DNA of 64,000 bases, taken from Apis mellifera (taxonomy: Eukaryota > Arthropoda > Insecta > Hymenoptera > Apidae). The position numbers were made by a program, and so were the translations under genes. Below the pieces are notes generated by a model. It ran no database searches, was not told the origin of the DNA, and saw only the letters and a list, made by a program, of their open reading frames with translations. The stretch spans positions 4,703,406 to 4,767,405 of the forward strand of contig NC_037645.1 of assembly GCF_003254395.2 (NCBI RefSeq). The letters are read 5' to 3'. The stretch's first letter is position 1. Every line of letters begins with the position of its first letter. This document shows positions 34,321-46,243 of this stretch, in pieces.

Positions 34321-37075
34321 CGAACTTTCTTTTTTTAATGCCAGGGATGTGTGTTTTCGTTTCTCCCTTCGATTCTTCGGTTAGTCTTAATTGCGGTCGA
34401 GTTTCTTTTTGCTCGGATTGAAGAGTTTTTGAAATGGTAGATTTGTTTTAGTTAGTTTGGATTCTCTTTCAATCCTTTTGGGAGAGAATTTATTTGTTGG
34501 ATAAGTTGTAAAAATTTTAGAAGCGTTGTTACGTTCGGTGGAAATTTATAGATTATAGATTTTCAGATTTGTATTTAATCATTGATGTGGTCGATTATTC
34601 ATTCCTCTGTTTAAATTTTCGTTATTTCGTTATTTCGCAAATCTTATATCTAAAATATGGAACGAGAGATGGAATAAGAATCACGTCGGATATAGGAGAG
34701 TTGGATAATTAATTCTCGCGAGGAAATAAAATTAATTCGCTGCTCGACTTTCGCCTCGTATTCTCGGCTCGTAACAAGAAACTCGCAACTTGTCGCCAAT
34801 TCATATTTTCCCTCGACAAGGTAAATTGGCAGCAGCCAGCTCGTTCCACCCCGTCTCGTGTCGAACGAACTGCGACTGGATGGATGACACTGTTTGCAAC
34901 TTAAACATTGTCGTTTCATTGCATTCGAAATTTCCCGTGTCCCCGGGTGCAAGTAGCGCAAAAGGAGGCAAACAGTGTCGTAATTTACAAGTGAGACAGT
35001 CAACATTCGAGGCTTCCATAGTCAAACCCTCTCTGCGAAGCGCAAACTTCGTAATCAAATAAACCCAAAGATTTGCACGTGCCACTACATTACGCTGTTC
35101 ATTGTGCTCATTTTCCCTCGCTTTTCCAATATCAATCTTAAATTTCTTTCCTCCCAGGATGAGAAGTCAAGGATACGATCCTTTCCTCGAACGATTTTTA
35201 TCCTTAATCCGTGGAGGAAGAAGGAAAAAGGAAGACGGAAGTTAAGTCTCATTATACGATCGTTGGCAAAATATTTCAACTCAAATTCCAAATAAAGAAT
35301 TTTGGGAAATAACAATTTGATTGTTGAAAAATTTTATTATTGATGAAAGAAAATTCTTTCGTAAGAAGAGACTTTATTTTTCTTCTTTCGATGTGAAAAG
35401 TGAAAAGAAGAAATGGAACGGCAAATATTATTATTCTTCAAAAGAGGATGAATCGAACGAAAGGAATTTAATTGTTTAAAGGGGAAAAAAAAGAGGAAGG
35501 GAGGAAAGAAAGGATCTCATTTGCATGCACCGTCAAAACCGTTGGCATCGGGTGCCGGTTAACTTATCTACCGAAACGGGCGACACTCTCTTCTCTGGGA
35601 TACTTCATCTTCGCCACGGGAGCACGAATATACAGAAACGCGGAGGTGGAAGGCTATACTTAGAAGTTTCTAAACACTTGGCCACGTTCCCGAAAGAGCC
35701 GAAAAATATATGGCCCGTCAAAACAACAGGCGGCCGTAACACACCCGCGCAACAACGCTCCGCGAAACGTGCGTCCCTCCCTCCCTCCCCCCTTCTTCTA
35801 AGAGATATAATTAGATAATTAATGTCGCTGCAGAGTCAGCCCCAGTCGCGGGGCTTTTCACGCTTCTCCTCCATCTTTTCGATGCGCTCAGTATCAGTTA
35901 TAAATTATCATTTAATTAAAATCTATTTTTGAGCGAAGGATGCAAAAGGTGTTTCGTTCAAAAATTAGGAAGAGGAGAATTTGCGCTTTCTTTTTTATCT
36001 TTTTTTGAAAAAAGTATCGAGTCACGCGTAGAAATTTATCGCGCGAAAAAGGAAAAAACGCGCGAGTGGAAAAATATTTGTATACGTGATGTTTATCAAA
36101 ATCGAGGCCGCAAAGATATTTAGTTTTTTCCCCTCTCTTTCTCTCCCCCCGAAATATGTATTATTAAAATAAAATTTATTTATGGAAATCGAATGTCCGC
36201 CAGAATCGACGAGAGAAATATTTGTATTTTGTTCTTTTTTTTTTTTGTATCTGTTTTCCAAACAGAGGGCTAATAAATTACGTAAAAATTTATTCCGATA
36301 ACAACGTGTTCACCGCAAAATTGGAATAAAAAATGTGTATACATTATTTGCTATTTTGTTATTAAAATTTGATACAACATTTATATTTAACGCATTCGTA
36401 TAGATATCTATGATTTTTTTAAATTATTTCTTCTTTCATGGATTCCATCTCTTTTCCCGTACGATAATTTGAAAAATATCCTTCCTGAAAAACATATAAT
36501 CAATAATTGTTCGTCTTTACTCTACCAAAAATAATAGCAATCTTAAAGAACCGTTCTCCACGTGATCAAAAATCTCAACGAAAAAAAAAAAAAAAACAAA
36601 AATAACATGCAACGTGATCAAAGTTATCGCCAAACCGCGATATCGTCGCTCGAAACCGTCCAGATTTCAAATTTTCCCGCGTAATCCCCGTGACGTGACG
36701 TGTCTATCGTTACATCCGCATATCTCTCGCGGATACAAAGCGTTTCGTGCCCGCCGGAACGTGTTTACGATATGAAAGGCATCGATCCAGGTTACCTGTG
36801 GAGGAGGAACGAGCTTGGACGGACAATTATCCACGCGTGCCGGCTTCCTCCAATCCTATTTCGCCTCGCGTCGTGGAAAAGGGGTGGACGGTGAAAAATT
36901 CGGTGACGATTATTAAAACGGTGGATATGGTGGATCCGGGATGGGTGGCGGACAGGATCGATCCGATGCCACGGCGGCGGATCGTTAAAACGTTCGTGAT
37001 TAATTGCCACTGGTTAGGTCGGTGTAACGAGCCCCTTCAGACGCGAATAAAAATAAAGGAACGCGCGGTTGTAAT
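34321..37075. other. No recognised gene
   Basis: Mostly AT-rich with an A-run near 36581-36596. The frame at 36747-37088 (+) shows a mild codon-like base pattern, but it is rich in GGTG-type short repeats and lacks good splice sites, so it is not called. A weak juxtaposed splice-like site (GACAAG|GTAAAT) lies near 34817. Confidence 0.35.
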
Positions 37076-37113
37076 GGCCGGTCGATAAATGAATTTTAAT
37101 TGCACGACCGGCC
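37076..37113. repeat. 9-bp inverted repeat around an AT-rich core
   Basis: GGCCGGTCG (37076-37084) and its exact reverse complement CGACCGGCC (37105-37113) flank a 20-bp AT-rich core with ATGAATTTTAATTG. The arrangement could be a cruciform or a symmetric protein site around homeodomain-type motifs. It lies in a CpG-rich patch (36900-37180) that also holds the 16-bp palindrome CGAGAATCGATTCTCG at 37161-37176. Confidence 0.6.
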
Positions 37114-37848
37114 GACCGGATTCTGTGGCACGAATCGCGGGGGAATAATCTGACGATTCGCGAGAATCGATTCTCGAGTGGGGCGTTTTTCGAGCTTCCT
37201 TTATCAACTTTTTTTTAAACAGGGTTTCGATAATAAGAGTGATAATTTTTGTTGGGAAATTGGTAAAGATTCTCCAAGTGATTTTCCGAGGTTAAGGATA
37301 TCATTCAATGGGATAAAAGAAGGAAAAGAAAGTACGGAAAATTTAAGATTCTTCTAAAAATCAAATCGTTCCTTTACGTTCCTTTTTTTTTTTTTTAAAT
37401 AAATGATATTTAAACGAAAATTCTCCGAGATATTCGTATCGTGTTGGAACACGGGGGAGAAGAAAATAAAAATCGGATCTCCATGGAACGAATAACAAAC
37501 ACGTAACAGATAATAAACTTTCGAAGTAAAATCGATATCCAGATCCACCATCCTCCCCTTTCGTACGGCCAAATCTGCTCGTAAAACATTGAGCAACGGA
37601 ACGCTGGGTGATATTTCAATCCTTTCAACGCGATGCTCCCGCCTCGATACTCGTAGCCTCGACACGCGACCTCCAAGTTTCGCCTATTCACCATTTTCAT
37701 CCGACCTCGAGAGCCCTCGCGATCCTTAGGATTTCCGTGGCGCTGATCCGCCAACCCAAGGCCTGGCCGTCGTTTATGAATAATGATAATGACGCGTTTA
37801 ACCCCTTTCGGAACAATAGACGAGTTGTAGCCGGACCTCTGTGTGCGC
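37114..37848. other. No gene
   Basis: AT-rich DNA with a T-run near 37382-37396, then a moderate GC block. Nothing recognised apart from the palindrome at 37161-37176. Confidence 0.4.
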
Positions 37849-37868
37849 GTGTGTGTGTGTGTGTGTGT
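37849..37868. repeat. (GT)10 microsatellite
   Basis: Uninterrupted GT dinucleotides followed by AGGTAGATAGGTAGG. Confidence 0.95.
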
Positions 37869-38190
37869 AGGTAGATAGGTAGGAGGAGTGGAAAAGATAA
37901 CGGATGTACGAGCGTGTCTTCATCGGCTCGCTCCGCTTAATTAAGCCCCGCGTGGCTCCGCGCCGGGACCAGCGCAAATGGGGCTTGTTCTTCTGCGCGG
38001 AACCGAGGCGGAGGCTCGTTTTGACACCGCGGGCTATGAACGCTCGTCTTCACGATGACGAATGGCCTTCTTTGCTGAATGGACGATGCGCTTCCCCTCC
38101 CCGCGTTCAATTTTTTCGAATCGTTTTCTTTTTTATTTTTTATTTTTTTAAGGAGAGGGAATGGGGAGGAACGAATTTGGAATTTGACTC
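37869..38190. other. CpG-rich patch upstream of recursive site 2
   Basis: CpG-dense from about 37915 to 38105 with CGCTTAATTAAGCCCCG, whose core GCTTAATTAAGC is a 12-bp palindrome. It then passes through T-rich DNA to recursive splice site 2. Confidence 0.35.
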
Positions 38191-38195
38191 TAATT

Positions 38196-38224
38196 TGGAT
38201 TGTTTTCTTTTGTTTCAGGTAAGT
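38196..38224 (+). other. Candidate recursive splice site 2 (zero-length exon)
   Basis: A pyrimidine-rich tract (TTGTTTTCTTTTGTTTCAG, AG at 38217-38218) is directly followed by GTAAGT (38219-38224). The nine-base core CAGGTAAGT is identical to that of site 1, 31.2 kb upstream on the same strand. A donor-like TTGG|GTAAGG about 70 nt downstream (near 38290) could act as an RS-exon donor, a layout also seen at site 1. CAGGTAAGT is expected about once per 262 kb per strand in random DNA, so two copies on one strand, both behind strong pyrimidine tracts, are unlikely by chance. Function as a ratchet point is inferred from the Drosophila precedent. Confidence 0.6.
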
Positions 38225-39068
38225 TGGACGATCATTTTTTGGAAGATGAATTTCCTTTCGACACTGTGATATTTGATTTCTCGAGGTTGGGTAAGGTTGA
38301 GATTAGATGATGAGATGAATTCGTAATTTTATCGTTCGAGATTGATATTGTTAGAGTTGCATAAGGAAAGAGGGAGGGAAAAAGGAATATAAATGAAATC
38401 GATTATTTTTAACTTGATGTTTTATTATTTTGAGACGAAGGAGAGACGAGAAGATTTTGAATAGACATTTGCTCGCGATAAAATTTCGCTACAATGGTAC
38501 GTGATCTTTGAGATTAGATAAGGCTGCAAGTTATGCAATTCATACAATTTCAAGCTCGATCAATTTCTCTTAAAACCGGCGTAAAATCGAATAATCGTAT
38601 ACCATTCTTCGTGTAGAAAATGGTTACTTCTCGTTGCTCGTTATTTCCCCTTGCACAGCGGGGAACAATGCAAGAGTTAACAATTTGATCGTAGTAAATC
38701 GTGTTTTTCTTTTTTTTTTTTTTTTCGTTTCTTTTTTTTTTTTTTTTTTTTGCTGGTCAGCCTTGTTTTTCCACCGGTGTTACGTGAGACCGCGTTCATT
38801 CACGTTGCGGTTTTCCTCGACCACGAATGCCTTCCAAACACATTGGGACAGGAATTGGTTTTCGAGGCATGGTACTCTCCCGTCTTTATCCAATCGGTTT
38901 TGTACTTGTCAACGCGTATATCACGAGGATGCCTCGTTCTTCGTTCGATTACGTGATAGATGGAACGTTTACATGAAACGTGAGTGATTTCTTAGCCGAG
39001 GACGCGATCGTTCCCTCGATCACGCGAACAACAATTGAGATCTATTATTCTGCATTTACCTCCATAAT
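38225..39068. other. No gene; two long T-runs
   Basis: AT-rich, with two long T-runs (about 38710-38725 and 38732-38751) and a balanced block at 38760-39000. Nothing coding recognised. Confidence 0.45.
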
Positions 39069-39476
39069 GCGTATTTTATAATTCTTTAAGATATCTCTAA
39101 TAAAATTGTAATAGATTTTTTTTTTCTTTCGGTTAATAATAATTTGGAATAGAAATTTATTGTTTAGGATTAGGTTATGTGTATTCTATAATTCTTCGAG
39201 ATATTTCTAATAAAATTATAATAGATTTTTTTTTTCCTTTGGTTAATAATAATTTGGAATAGAAATGTATTGTTTAGGTTATTTTACAGATAGATTTTTT
39301 TTTCTTTCGATTAATAATAATTTGGAATAGAAATTTATTGTTTAGGATTAGGATATTGTTAAGATATGCGTATTTTATAATTCTTCCAGATATTTCTAAT
39401 AAAATTATAATAGATTTTTTTTTTCTTTCGGTTAATAATAATTTGGAGTAGAAATTTATCGATTAGGATTAGGTTA
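39069..39476. repeat. Four-copy AT-rich tandem repeat, period about 110 bp
   Basis: Copies start at about 39069, 39179, 39290 (5'-truncated) and 39368. Each contains ATAGATTTTTT, a T-run, TTTCGGTTAATAATAATTTGG and GAAATTTATTGTTTAGGATTAGG-like segments with few differences. Copy 3 lacks the first half of the unit. A small minisatellite produced by local tandem duplication, located 850 bp after recursive splice site 2. No coding content. Confidence 0.9.
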
Positions 39477-41630
39477 ATTTTAGGATTTCAATTCCAATTT
39501 AAATAGAAAATCTTTCGATATCGATATTTGAGATAAAAGAGATCAATTAAGGGATTGTTGATGATCTCTTTAAATATAATGATATTTTCAAAATTGCTTT
39601 TTCTCCTTTTTGTTTCTTTTGTCATTTTAAAATCAAATCTGAGTTAACTGGGCGAGCCCTCTAACGAGAAACTCCTTTAGAGAAACGGGGGGAGGGAGAG
39701 GGGATTAAAAATTAAACAAAGCGAAACGGTTTCAGTTTAAATCTGTTTTAATTCCTGGAAATATAATATAATACATTTTTTACAATGTAAATGTAAATGG
39801 CGTAATAAACAAGGAAATCCCGGGCGAGAAATTATTACATCCAAGGTATTAGCATCCCTGTTGAAACGAGTGAATTCCTTTCTCCCAGTAGATAGATTAA
39901 AACATACTTAAAACGCGTTTATAGTTATTTATGCATTCACTCCATTTATTTATTCTGATAATTATGCAAAGAGGAAGAAAGTTTAATCAACGGGATAAAT
40001 TTTAGATTCGTAAACTTTCTGTCTCTCCCTCTCTCTTCACTCGTATAATTGAAATTTTAATTTTACCCATCCTCTTCAATCATTACATATGAATAATATT
40101 TATTAAAAATATTTAGAAAAAAACACACACGACAAGGTGCATTTTTAAGTATCGCAATTCGTTACGAATTCTTCATAAAATTTTCTCTAAGGAAACAATT
40201 AGCTCGATCGAAGAATGGGAAGAAATACAAATCTTTCGTTACAAATAAAATCGATCACGAATTAATTTCTTTCGAAAGAAGGGAAAGGAAGAAATTAAAG
40301 AAAGGTACACAAAGTATAGAAACGCTATCTCTAGAGGGAGAACATTACGAATCATTGAAGCAAAGCGTCGATCGTTTGTGTCGATCGACGATGATTAACA
40401 ATGCGAACGAGATGATCCTTGGAAACCTTAGCGCGCTCGCGGCGGCGGCAAGTGGTTGTATTCCGCGTGTACAATCGCCACGTACATTTTTCAGCTGTAA
40501 GCTGAATTACGCAACCCTTCCATTGTGTGAACCGTAGCGCATGAAACGGTCGAAAACTGCCGATTTCAATTAGAGATCGGTAAATGTTACTGGTAGAGAT
40601 GAATTAAACAGTCGTGACAGTGAAAGGGAAACGTGTCTCCTTTGTTTTCGCGAAACAAAGTCTCGGGACGTGAAAGCGGCTGTTTAGAACGTGTTCGTTG
40701 TATCGATTATTGCGCACATTGTTAACCGGACCTGTGAAAAGAATTCCGCCGGGGTGTTACCGCGTAATGCTTTATTATACCCCCGCTGTTTCACGCGGGT
40801 GTCGCGTGAAAATTTTCGTTATCGAATCGTAAATTACAGGGTGGGGGATTTCTGGTTGAATTTCGAGGAAGAGAGAATTTTTTCCTTTTTTCTTCTTTAA
40901 TAAAAGATAGATGCGTTGTTAAAAAATAGGAGTGATTTCTTTCTGAAATAGCAAAAATATTCGTTAAAAAATGTTATGCAAATGAAAGATCGGTATTTTT
41001 TTTTTTCCTTTTTCTGGTTTTATATATCTGTTCTAAATTGATTATGGAAATATATTCTAGAGGAAATTTTTTGCATCAAAATATCGTTATCATCATACAC
41101 GACGAGCAAGGGAATCGTTAAGAAGATTTTGTCGATAGTCGAGAGAAAAGGAAGAGAAGCACGAGTAAACTATCCATCACGGGATGCTTGCTTCTTCTGT
41201 TCTCGGAGACGGGATAACGTGATTAAAGATCCGGTTACAATCCAGGGTAGAGAATAAACTTTCTATCTCGACCTGTATCTTCCTGTCATTCTTAACTACC
41301 TCCATTGTAAACTTTTAACTCGTAATCAAATTCGCGAAAAATGCATAATAACGACAACCTAACTCGAAAGTATCGAAGATCAAAAATCTAGAAAATATTT
41401 TCAGAAATATCTGAACGTGTAACTAATATTTTAAAATTTTCCTTAATATTTCGAAAGAGATATTCCTGAGAAGGGAACAAAAATCATTCCTTACGCTCCT
41501 AAATTAATCGATTCGAATATAAAATTTCAAAACGAAATATGTCGAAATACGAATTACAAATTTTCCATTTTCGGAGAATATTTATGTAAAATCATAGGCC
41601 AAAGAAACAAAAAAAGAAAAAAGAAGTATT
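39477..41630. other. No gene; AT-rich valley with one moderate GC block
   Basis: Intron-like. A balanced block lies at 40340-40850 with a GCGGCGGCGG run near 40438. Open frames there are unrecognised and the rest is AT-rich. Confidence 0.4.
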
Positions 41631-42300
41631 CCTCCCGCGCGAATGGACGCGATGCGTTGGGCCGCGTTATCGAGATAGTTTCATTATCGTTTCACTTGAT
41701 TAGGAAGGCTTGCGGGTTCATGCGATTACAAAATCGAACGATCGCCTAAATACGCAATACGGTAGGAATTTCGGACCTGTATAATGAACACGATCCGAAA
41801 ATCGGAGAAAGAGAGGACGTGCAACCCCTCCCTTTCGTAGGTTCGACAGGGCTCTCGGTTCGGACGTATCGGGCCTCGAATCGACGTTGAATCTCTCTGG
41901 ATCGATCGATCGCAGCCTACGCAGCTCGTCGTTTAACCAGATTATTCACGCTCCGCCAATGAAAAGGGGCCAATGAAATTGCGATAAAGCCGAAATTGTG
42001 TGCTCGCGAGCGCGCGTGGTACAGAGAGAGAGAGAGAGGGAGAAGGTGGGAAAAAGAGAGGGCGAGGAAGGTCGGAGGGTGGTGATCAGGCCTGCAGCAA
42101 ATATCGCCGGACGACTTTCATTTTCTGCGCACTAATTATTCACCTAGCCCCGGCGCTCGTTCGTTTGTTTCTGCCGCGTTCGCAAATAAAAGCCGAAATG
42201 GATGCGCCGCGACGAAATCGCGACCCCCCGCGACCGCCCCTCTTCCCCCCTTGTGAAACGTCGAGGACGGCCATTGGCCGGTTACTGCACCGTGAAAATC
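41631..42300. promoter_or_regulatory. CpG-rich patch
   Basis: CpG-dense DNA interrupted by a GA tract (about 42021-42038). AT cores such as TTTCATTATCG and CACTAATTATTC are embedded. Overlapping open frames on both strands have no recognisable domain. Confidence 0.25.
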
Positions 42301-42984
42301 GTCCAACGATTCCCCCCCTTTTTCTCGAATATATCATATATCGGTGTTTTTCGAGACTTTTTTATCAGGACAGGGGAGAAAGTGTTTTTTTCCGTTTTCT
42401 GGGAAATCCTTCCCCTCCTGGTTTCTATCGAGGGAGGAAGGGGGGGAGTAGAAAGGGAAGAAGGTCGGTTGGTCGGTTTGTTATGAAGGGTTATTAGTTT
42501 GTTATTCACCTGTTTCGAAGATAGGGAGAATAATAATATTTGAGCTTATAACAAGTTGTTTGAAGTTTGTTACACGGAGTATATTTTCTTTTTCTTTTTC
42601 GGGTGAATGTTTTTGCAGATTCTTTTTTCCCTCCCCCCTTTTTTTTAGGCGTGTTTTCTTTCCGTAATGAGGATTGGAAATATTAAGGTTTTGTTGCGCT
42701 TAAAACACGCTATTTTCCTCACGTTCATTTAAAATAAATATCGGGGATATGAAAATAAGTAATCAATTTTTAAATTTCAATTTTAGAAAGAATACGATTG
42801 TACGATAAATCTGTAAACATATATATATAATATTTGAACCTTTCCCCTTTTTTTTTCCTTTCATCCTCCTTCTCTCTCCGCTTAACATTATCCAATCCTC
42901 CTAAATATTTCTCCTGAATTCCAAACCCTCACCCCGCAATCGATATCGCCGCTTTCAAATTAACGTTTCGCCAAAATCAACCCC
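42301..42984. other. No gene; T-rich and AT-rich DNA
   Basis: Several short T-runs and AT-rich sequence. Nothing recognised. Confidence 0.45.
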
Positions 42985-43006
42985 CTCCTCCTCCTCCTCC
43001 TCCTCC
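42985..43006. repeat. (CTC)n triplet microsatellite
   Basis: Seven uninterrupted CTC triplets. Confidence 0.95.
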
Positions 43007-43740
43007 CAACCTGGCTAACCAACCTCTCATCGCACTTCATTACTCGCGAATCCGCAAAACTTCATCGAGAAAACAGTTTCCAAACTCTCTTCTCCCTCTC
43101 GCTCGGTCGGAAAGCGAGCCGATCTCGGCAGAGACAGACCGATTTGTCTAATTAAATCAAGCCAGTTTCTGGGATGGAGGGGACGGGAGCCTCCTCCCCC
43201 CTCGTGTCGACCATACGAAATTGCAATGGACCGGAGGAGGAATGGGGGATACGGATTAATGGGGCCGTGATGATATGTTCGTCCGTGCACGCCACGGTTA
43301 AAAGCGATAATTTCCTCGTAATCCCGAAACGTCCTCTCGTTATTATTAATTGGCCCCCGCTGTCAGTTCGCCGCCGCCGCCGCCGCCGCCGCCCCGTGTC
43401 AGACCTGGCTGCATTTTCTGCTCCTCCTACCCATCCCCTTCCTCCTCCGTCGCGCTCGCTCCAGCGCGCGAAAATTTGTCTGGATCGTCTCTCGCTCGTT
43501 AAACTCGGCTAATCGCGAAAGCTGAGATCCAACCCGACACCCTGAACTACTGGAGGGGAGAGGAGGGGAGAGGGTTATCGGTGCGAATCGGTTTATCAAG
43601 CGACACGCTGACCGATTATTTATGGCCGCAGGCGCAGCCAAGGTTACGCTCTCATGGACGCGCGTCGATTAATCGCGCGTGTCCCCCATTTCCGGTTTAG
43701 GGCCTCTGCTTATTGGCCCATCGCGAGAACGGGAGAACAG
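43007..43740. promoter_or_regulatory. CpG-rich patch with (CGC)n run
   Basis: CpG-rich DNA with AT cores TCTAATTAAATC (43148-43159), CGGATTAATGG (about 43250) and TATTATTAATTGG (about 43338). An (CGC)8 run lies at 43369-43393. The frames through the triplet run encode only poly-Arg or similar low-complexity peptide. Candidate regulatory patch. Confidence 0.3.
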
Positions 43741-45010
43741 AGGGAGGGGGAGGGTTTGATTAAGGAAGGGTTTGTTAAGGAGGCGTGGTGATGGTGGGTT
43801 TGTTTCGAGGGTGATTATTTTAAAATTTGAGACGAAGGTTACGAGGATTGTGAGTATATTCGAGGATAGAATGAAGTTTGATATAATATTTTTCTATGAT
43901 TTTTCTTTTTTTTTTTATCGATCGCGTCGCTTTCGAAAGATTGATATTTCAATCAAATGATTTCGTTTCCATTTCGATTTCCATAATCGGTTTAATCGAC
44001 TCTTAAATCTCTGATACGATGTATCGATATATGAGCGACAAAGTAAATTTTTAATATTTGTATTTAATTTATTTATATATATCGAAGCGTGAGCGATTTC
44101 ACACGGCGAATTTTTCTTAAATTTTTCGAACGACGGCGAACGCGCCATTATCCGTTATTTATAATTGAAATTAACAGACGGCATCGGTTGATCGCGGTTG
44201 AAATTTCAGTCGAACCGTTCAATGGCGTTAAATTTCATTTCCATTGTAGGTATCGCGAGCTTTACTCAAACGCGAAATATAGGCCAGCGAAAAACACCGG
44301 TAAAATCGTGCGTTGGTTGGAACGAAAATACGATGAAATAATATAAATTAAGTTTAAACTTTATAACATCGCTCCGTTTTTCCCCTTAAAAAGTCACTCT
44401 ATTATTGTTTATAAAACTCGATTTTCTCGTTTTTCTTTTTTTTTTTTTTCAACGTTCCCCTTTTTCTAGTTTAATGGCATCATTGTCGATTCTTTCTCAA
44501 AAATAATAAACAAATACTATAAAATAACGCGCATATTAATAGAGAATAGTGAAAGTAAGACACGTGAATTCTTTCTTCTCTCTCTCGAGCAAGTCAAACG
44601 AGTTTTCAACAAGACGACGCTAAAAGGAACAGCAAGAATGTATAAATAGCTATTCTCATCGTGTGTGAAAAAATGGATACAGCAAACAATTACAAATCTC
44701 TTTCATAGTCTCTTTCATAACAGATAACAGTTTCCCTCGTTCTACTTAAAAATTGTCAAAAAGAGAAAACCACTGTTAACTCGTACGCCCATATTATTAT
44801 TATTATTCATTCTTGACAAAAGAATTCAAAACTCGCACTGAATTTAATAAAAAACAACGAACTTCTCTTTCAACGAACGAACTTGCTCCGGTTCTAAACC
44901 TGGAACAAAGAAATAAAAAAAAAAAGAAGAAATATGGATAAAATCGCGAGAAACACGCGAAGAATTCAAATTGCTTCGATCCTCCACGTCCTGAGGAGGA
45001 GGATTCGCGA
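43741..45010. other. No gene; AT-rich valley
   Basis: AT-rich with a T-run near 43903. A weak juxtaposed acceptor/donor (CATTTCCATTGTAG|GTATCG) occurs near 44248 but the donor half is poor. ATT triplets lie near 44793-44810. Confidence 0.4.
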
Positions 45011-45390
45011 AGGAAACAGCCGCGGATCCGCGTGCCCCCCCTGTTAGTTAGCCCGCAATTTGTTCCGGCTAACGAGAAGTTCTCGCCAACGAGATTTATA
45101 AGGCGGGCTCTCGTTAAAATAGTCGACGAGCCGCGCCCGGGCCGCGAGAAACTATCGCCCCGAAAAACAAAAGTTTCCCCAGCTTCCCGCGATTTCCACG
45201 AAACGTTTGTTTAATTCGATCCGGGCCGGACTGCAAATGCAATTCCGGCCTCCAGTCGTCGCCTCGGTCCCGGATTCCAATTATCGCGTTAACTTTTTCA
45301 TTTACTCGCCAACCCCGGCGATATAATGCTACCTGGTTAAACGCGTTTTAACTTCGTCGCACAAACTACGATCCTGGCCACGATTCGTGT
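45011..45390. promoter_or_regulatory. CpG-rich patch
   Basis: Strongly CpG-rich, with CCGGACTGCAAATGCAATTCCGG near 45218-45240, in which a TGCAAAT POU-type core is framed by inverted CCGGA/TCCGG. Other AT cores include GTTTAATTCG and CCAATTATCG. Non-coding by appearance; regulatory role inferred. Confidence 0.3.
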
Positions 45391-45901
45391 TATTGTTGAG
45401 TTGGAATGGGGATTTAGAGGGATAGATTCTTTTCCTTTTCGATGAATTTATTTCGTGGCGGAAAAACGTGTCTTGGAAGATAGATGAGAAATATTTAATT
45501 CCATAAGGATTATTATTTTATTAGCCGCCTAGAAATGAATAAATCGATGAATTTGAATGAATATGAATTTTTATACACGAATAACATATAATGATATGGA
45601 TAAATGGAACATTATATTTAAGATTCTAGCAATCTCTGAATCCTCGTTAAAATAAGATAACAATTTGAACCGTTCGTTGAAACGTTTCCAAAAAAAATGG
45701 CGGATCCTTGGAGGATCCGTGGTTCAATTTAATTACACAAACGTATCAAGCGTTGCACAAACAAACTACTTGTTAAATGCGGCGAGAAGAAGAAGCAAAC
45801 CGTCTCCCTGACATTAACCACACAGCCGTGATCCTCCAAGCCATCTTCGTTTAATCCCCGAACATTCCCGAGCGGTCGTTAGATTTTTCGACCTGCTAGC
45901 C
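45391..45901. other. No gene; AT-rich
   Basis: AT-rich spacer. CGGATCC and GGATCCG form a 7-bp inverted repeat near 45701-45719. Confidence 0.4.
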
Positions 45902-45922
45902 CTCTCTCTCTCTCTCTCTCTC
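45902..45922. repeat. (CT)10 microsatellite
   Basis: Uninterrupted CT dinucleotides at the edge of a CpG-rich patch. Confidence 0.95.
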
Positions 45923-46216
45923 GTTCCCCCCTCCGTGTACGTGCGTACCCGATAAATTAAGGGAGGGGGGGAAGCCGCAAACTTCGATACAGCCGCGGAA
46001 GCGAAATTTCGGTCTGTCGTGGTGGCTCGCGGCCGAGACACGCACAATGGGCGGCCGGACGCGATAATTGCCAGGCGCGTTGCCAATTCGACGTTCTCCT
46101 GTTAATTGATTCGCCAGAGAACGGTTGTCGGCCCCCTCGTTAACGAGCCTCCTCCGCTAATCGCGGATACTGCGCTTTCAGGACAGGCTCCTCTTTACGA
46201 TTAGACAGTCTGCGGA
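45923..46216. promoter_or_regulatory. CpG-rich patch upstream of a strong donor
   Basis: CpG-dense DNA with AT cores GCGATAATTGCC and CTGTTAATTGATTCG. It leads into the CGACA repeat and the composite donor at 46254. An alternative first exon or promoter is possible, but no core promoter element is convincing. Confidence 0.25.
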
Positions 46217-46243
46217 CGACACGACACGACACGACACGACACG
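46217..46243. repeat. (CGACA)5 short tandem repeat
   Basis: Five exact CGACA units, immediately upstream of GCTAGCAG|GTACGTAAGT (junction 46253|46254), a strong composite 5' splice-site-like sequence. Confidence 0.95.

Noticed and set aside
34800..34823. Recursive-like CCCTCGACAAG|GTAAAT
   Set aside because: Short pyrimidine tract and non-consensus AAG acceptor with weak donor.
36785..36815. Minus-strand TTCCTCCTCCACAG|GTAACC
   Set aside because: Acceptor half is good but the donor half is weak and there is no other minus-strand support.
36747..37088. 113-codon frame with mild codon periodicity (+ strand)
   Set aside because: The periodicity comes partly from GGTG-type short repeats; no good acceptor or donor.
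42000..42497. Large + strand frame (165 codons) through a GA tract and CpG patch
   Set aside because: Begins in low-complexity Glu/Arg/Gly sequence, overlaps other open frames and has no motif.
44235..44254. Third recursive-splice-like site (TTCCATTGTAG|GTATCG)
   Set aside because: The donor half is poor compared with GTAAGT at the two called sites.
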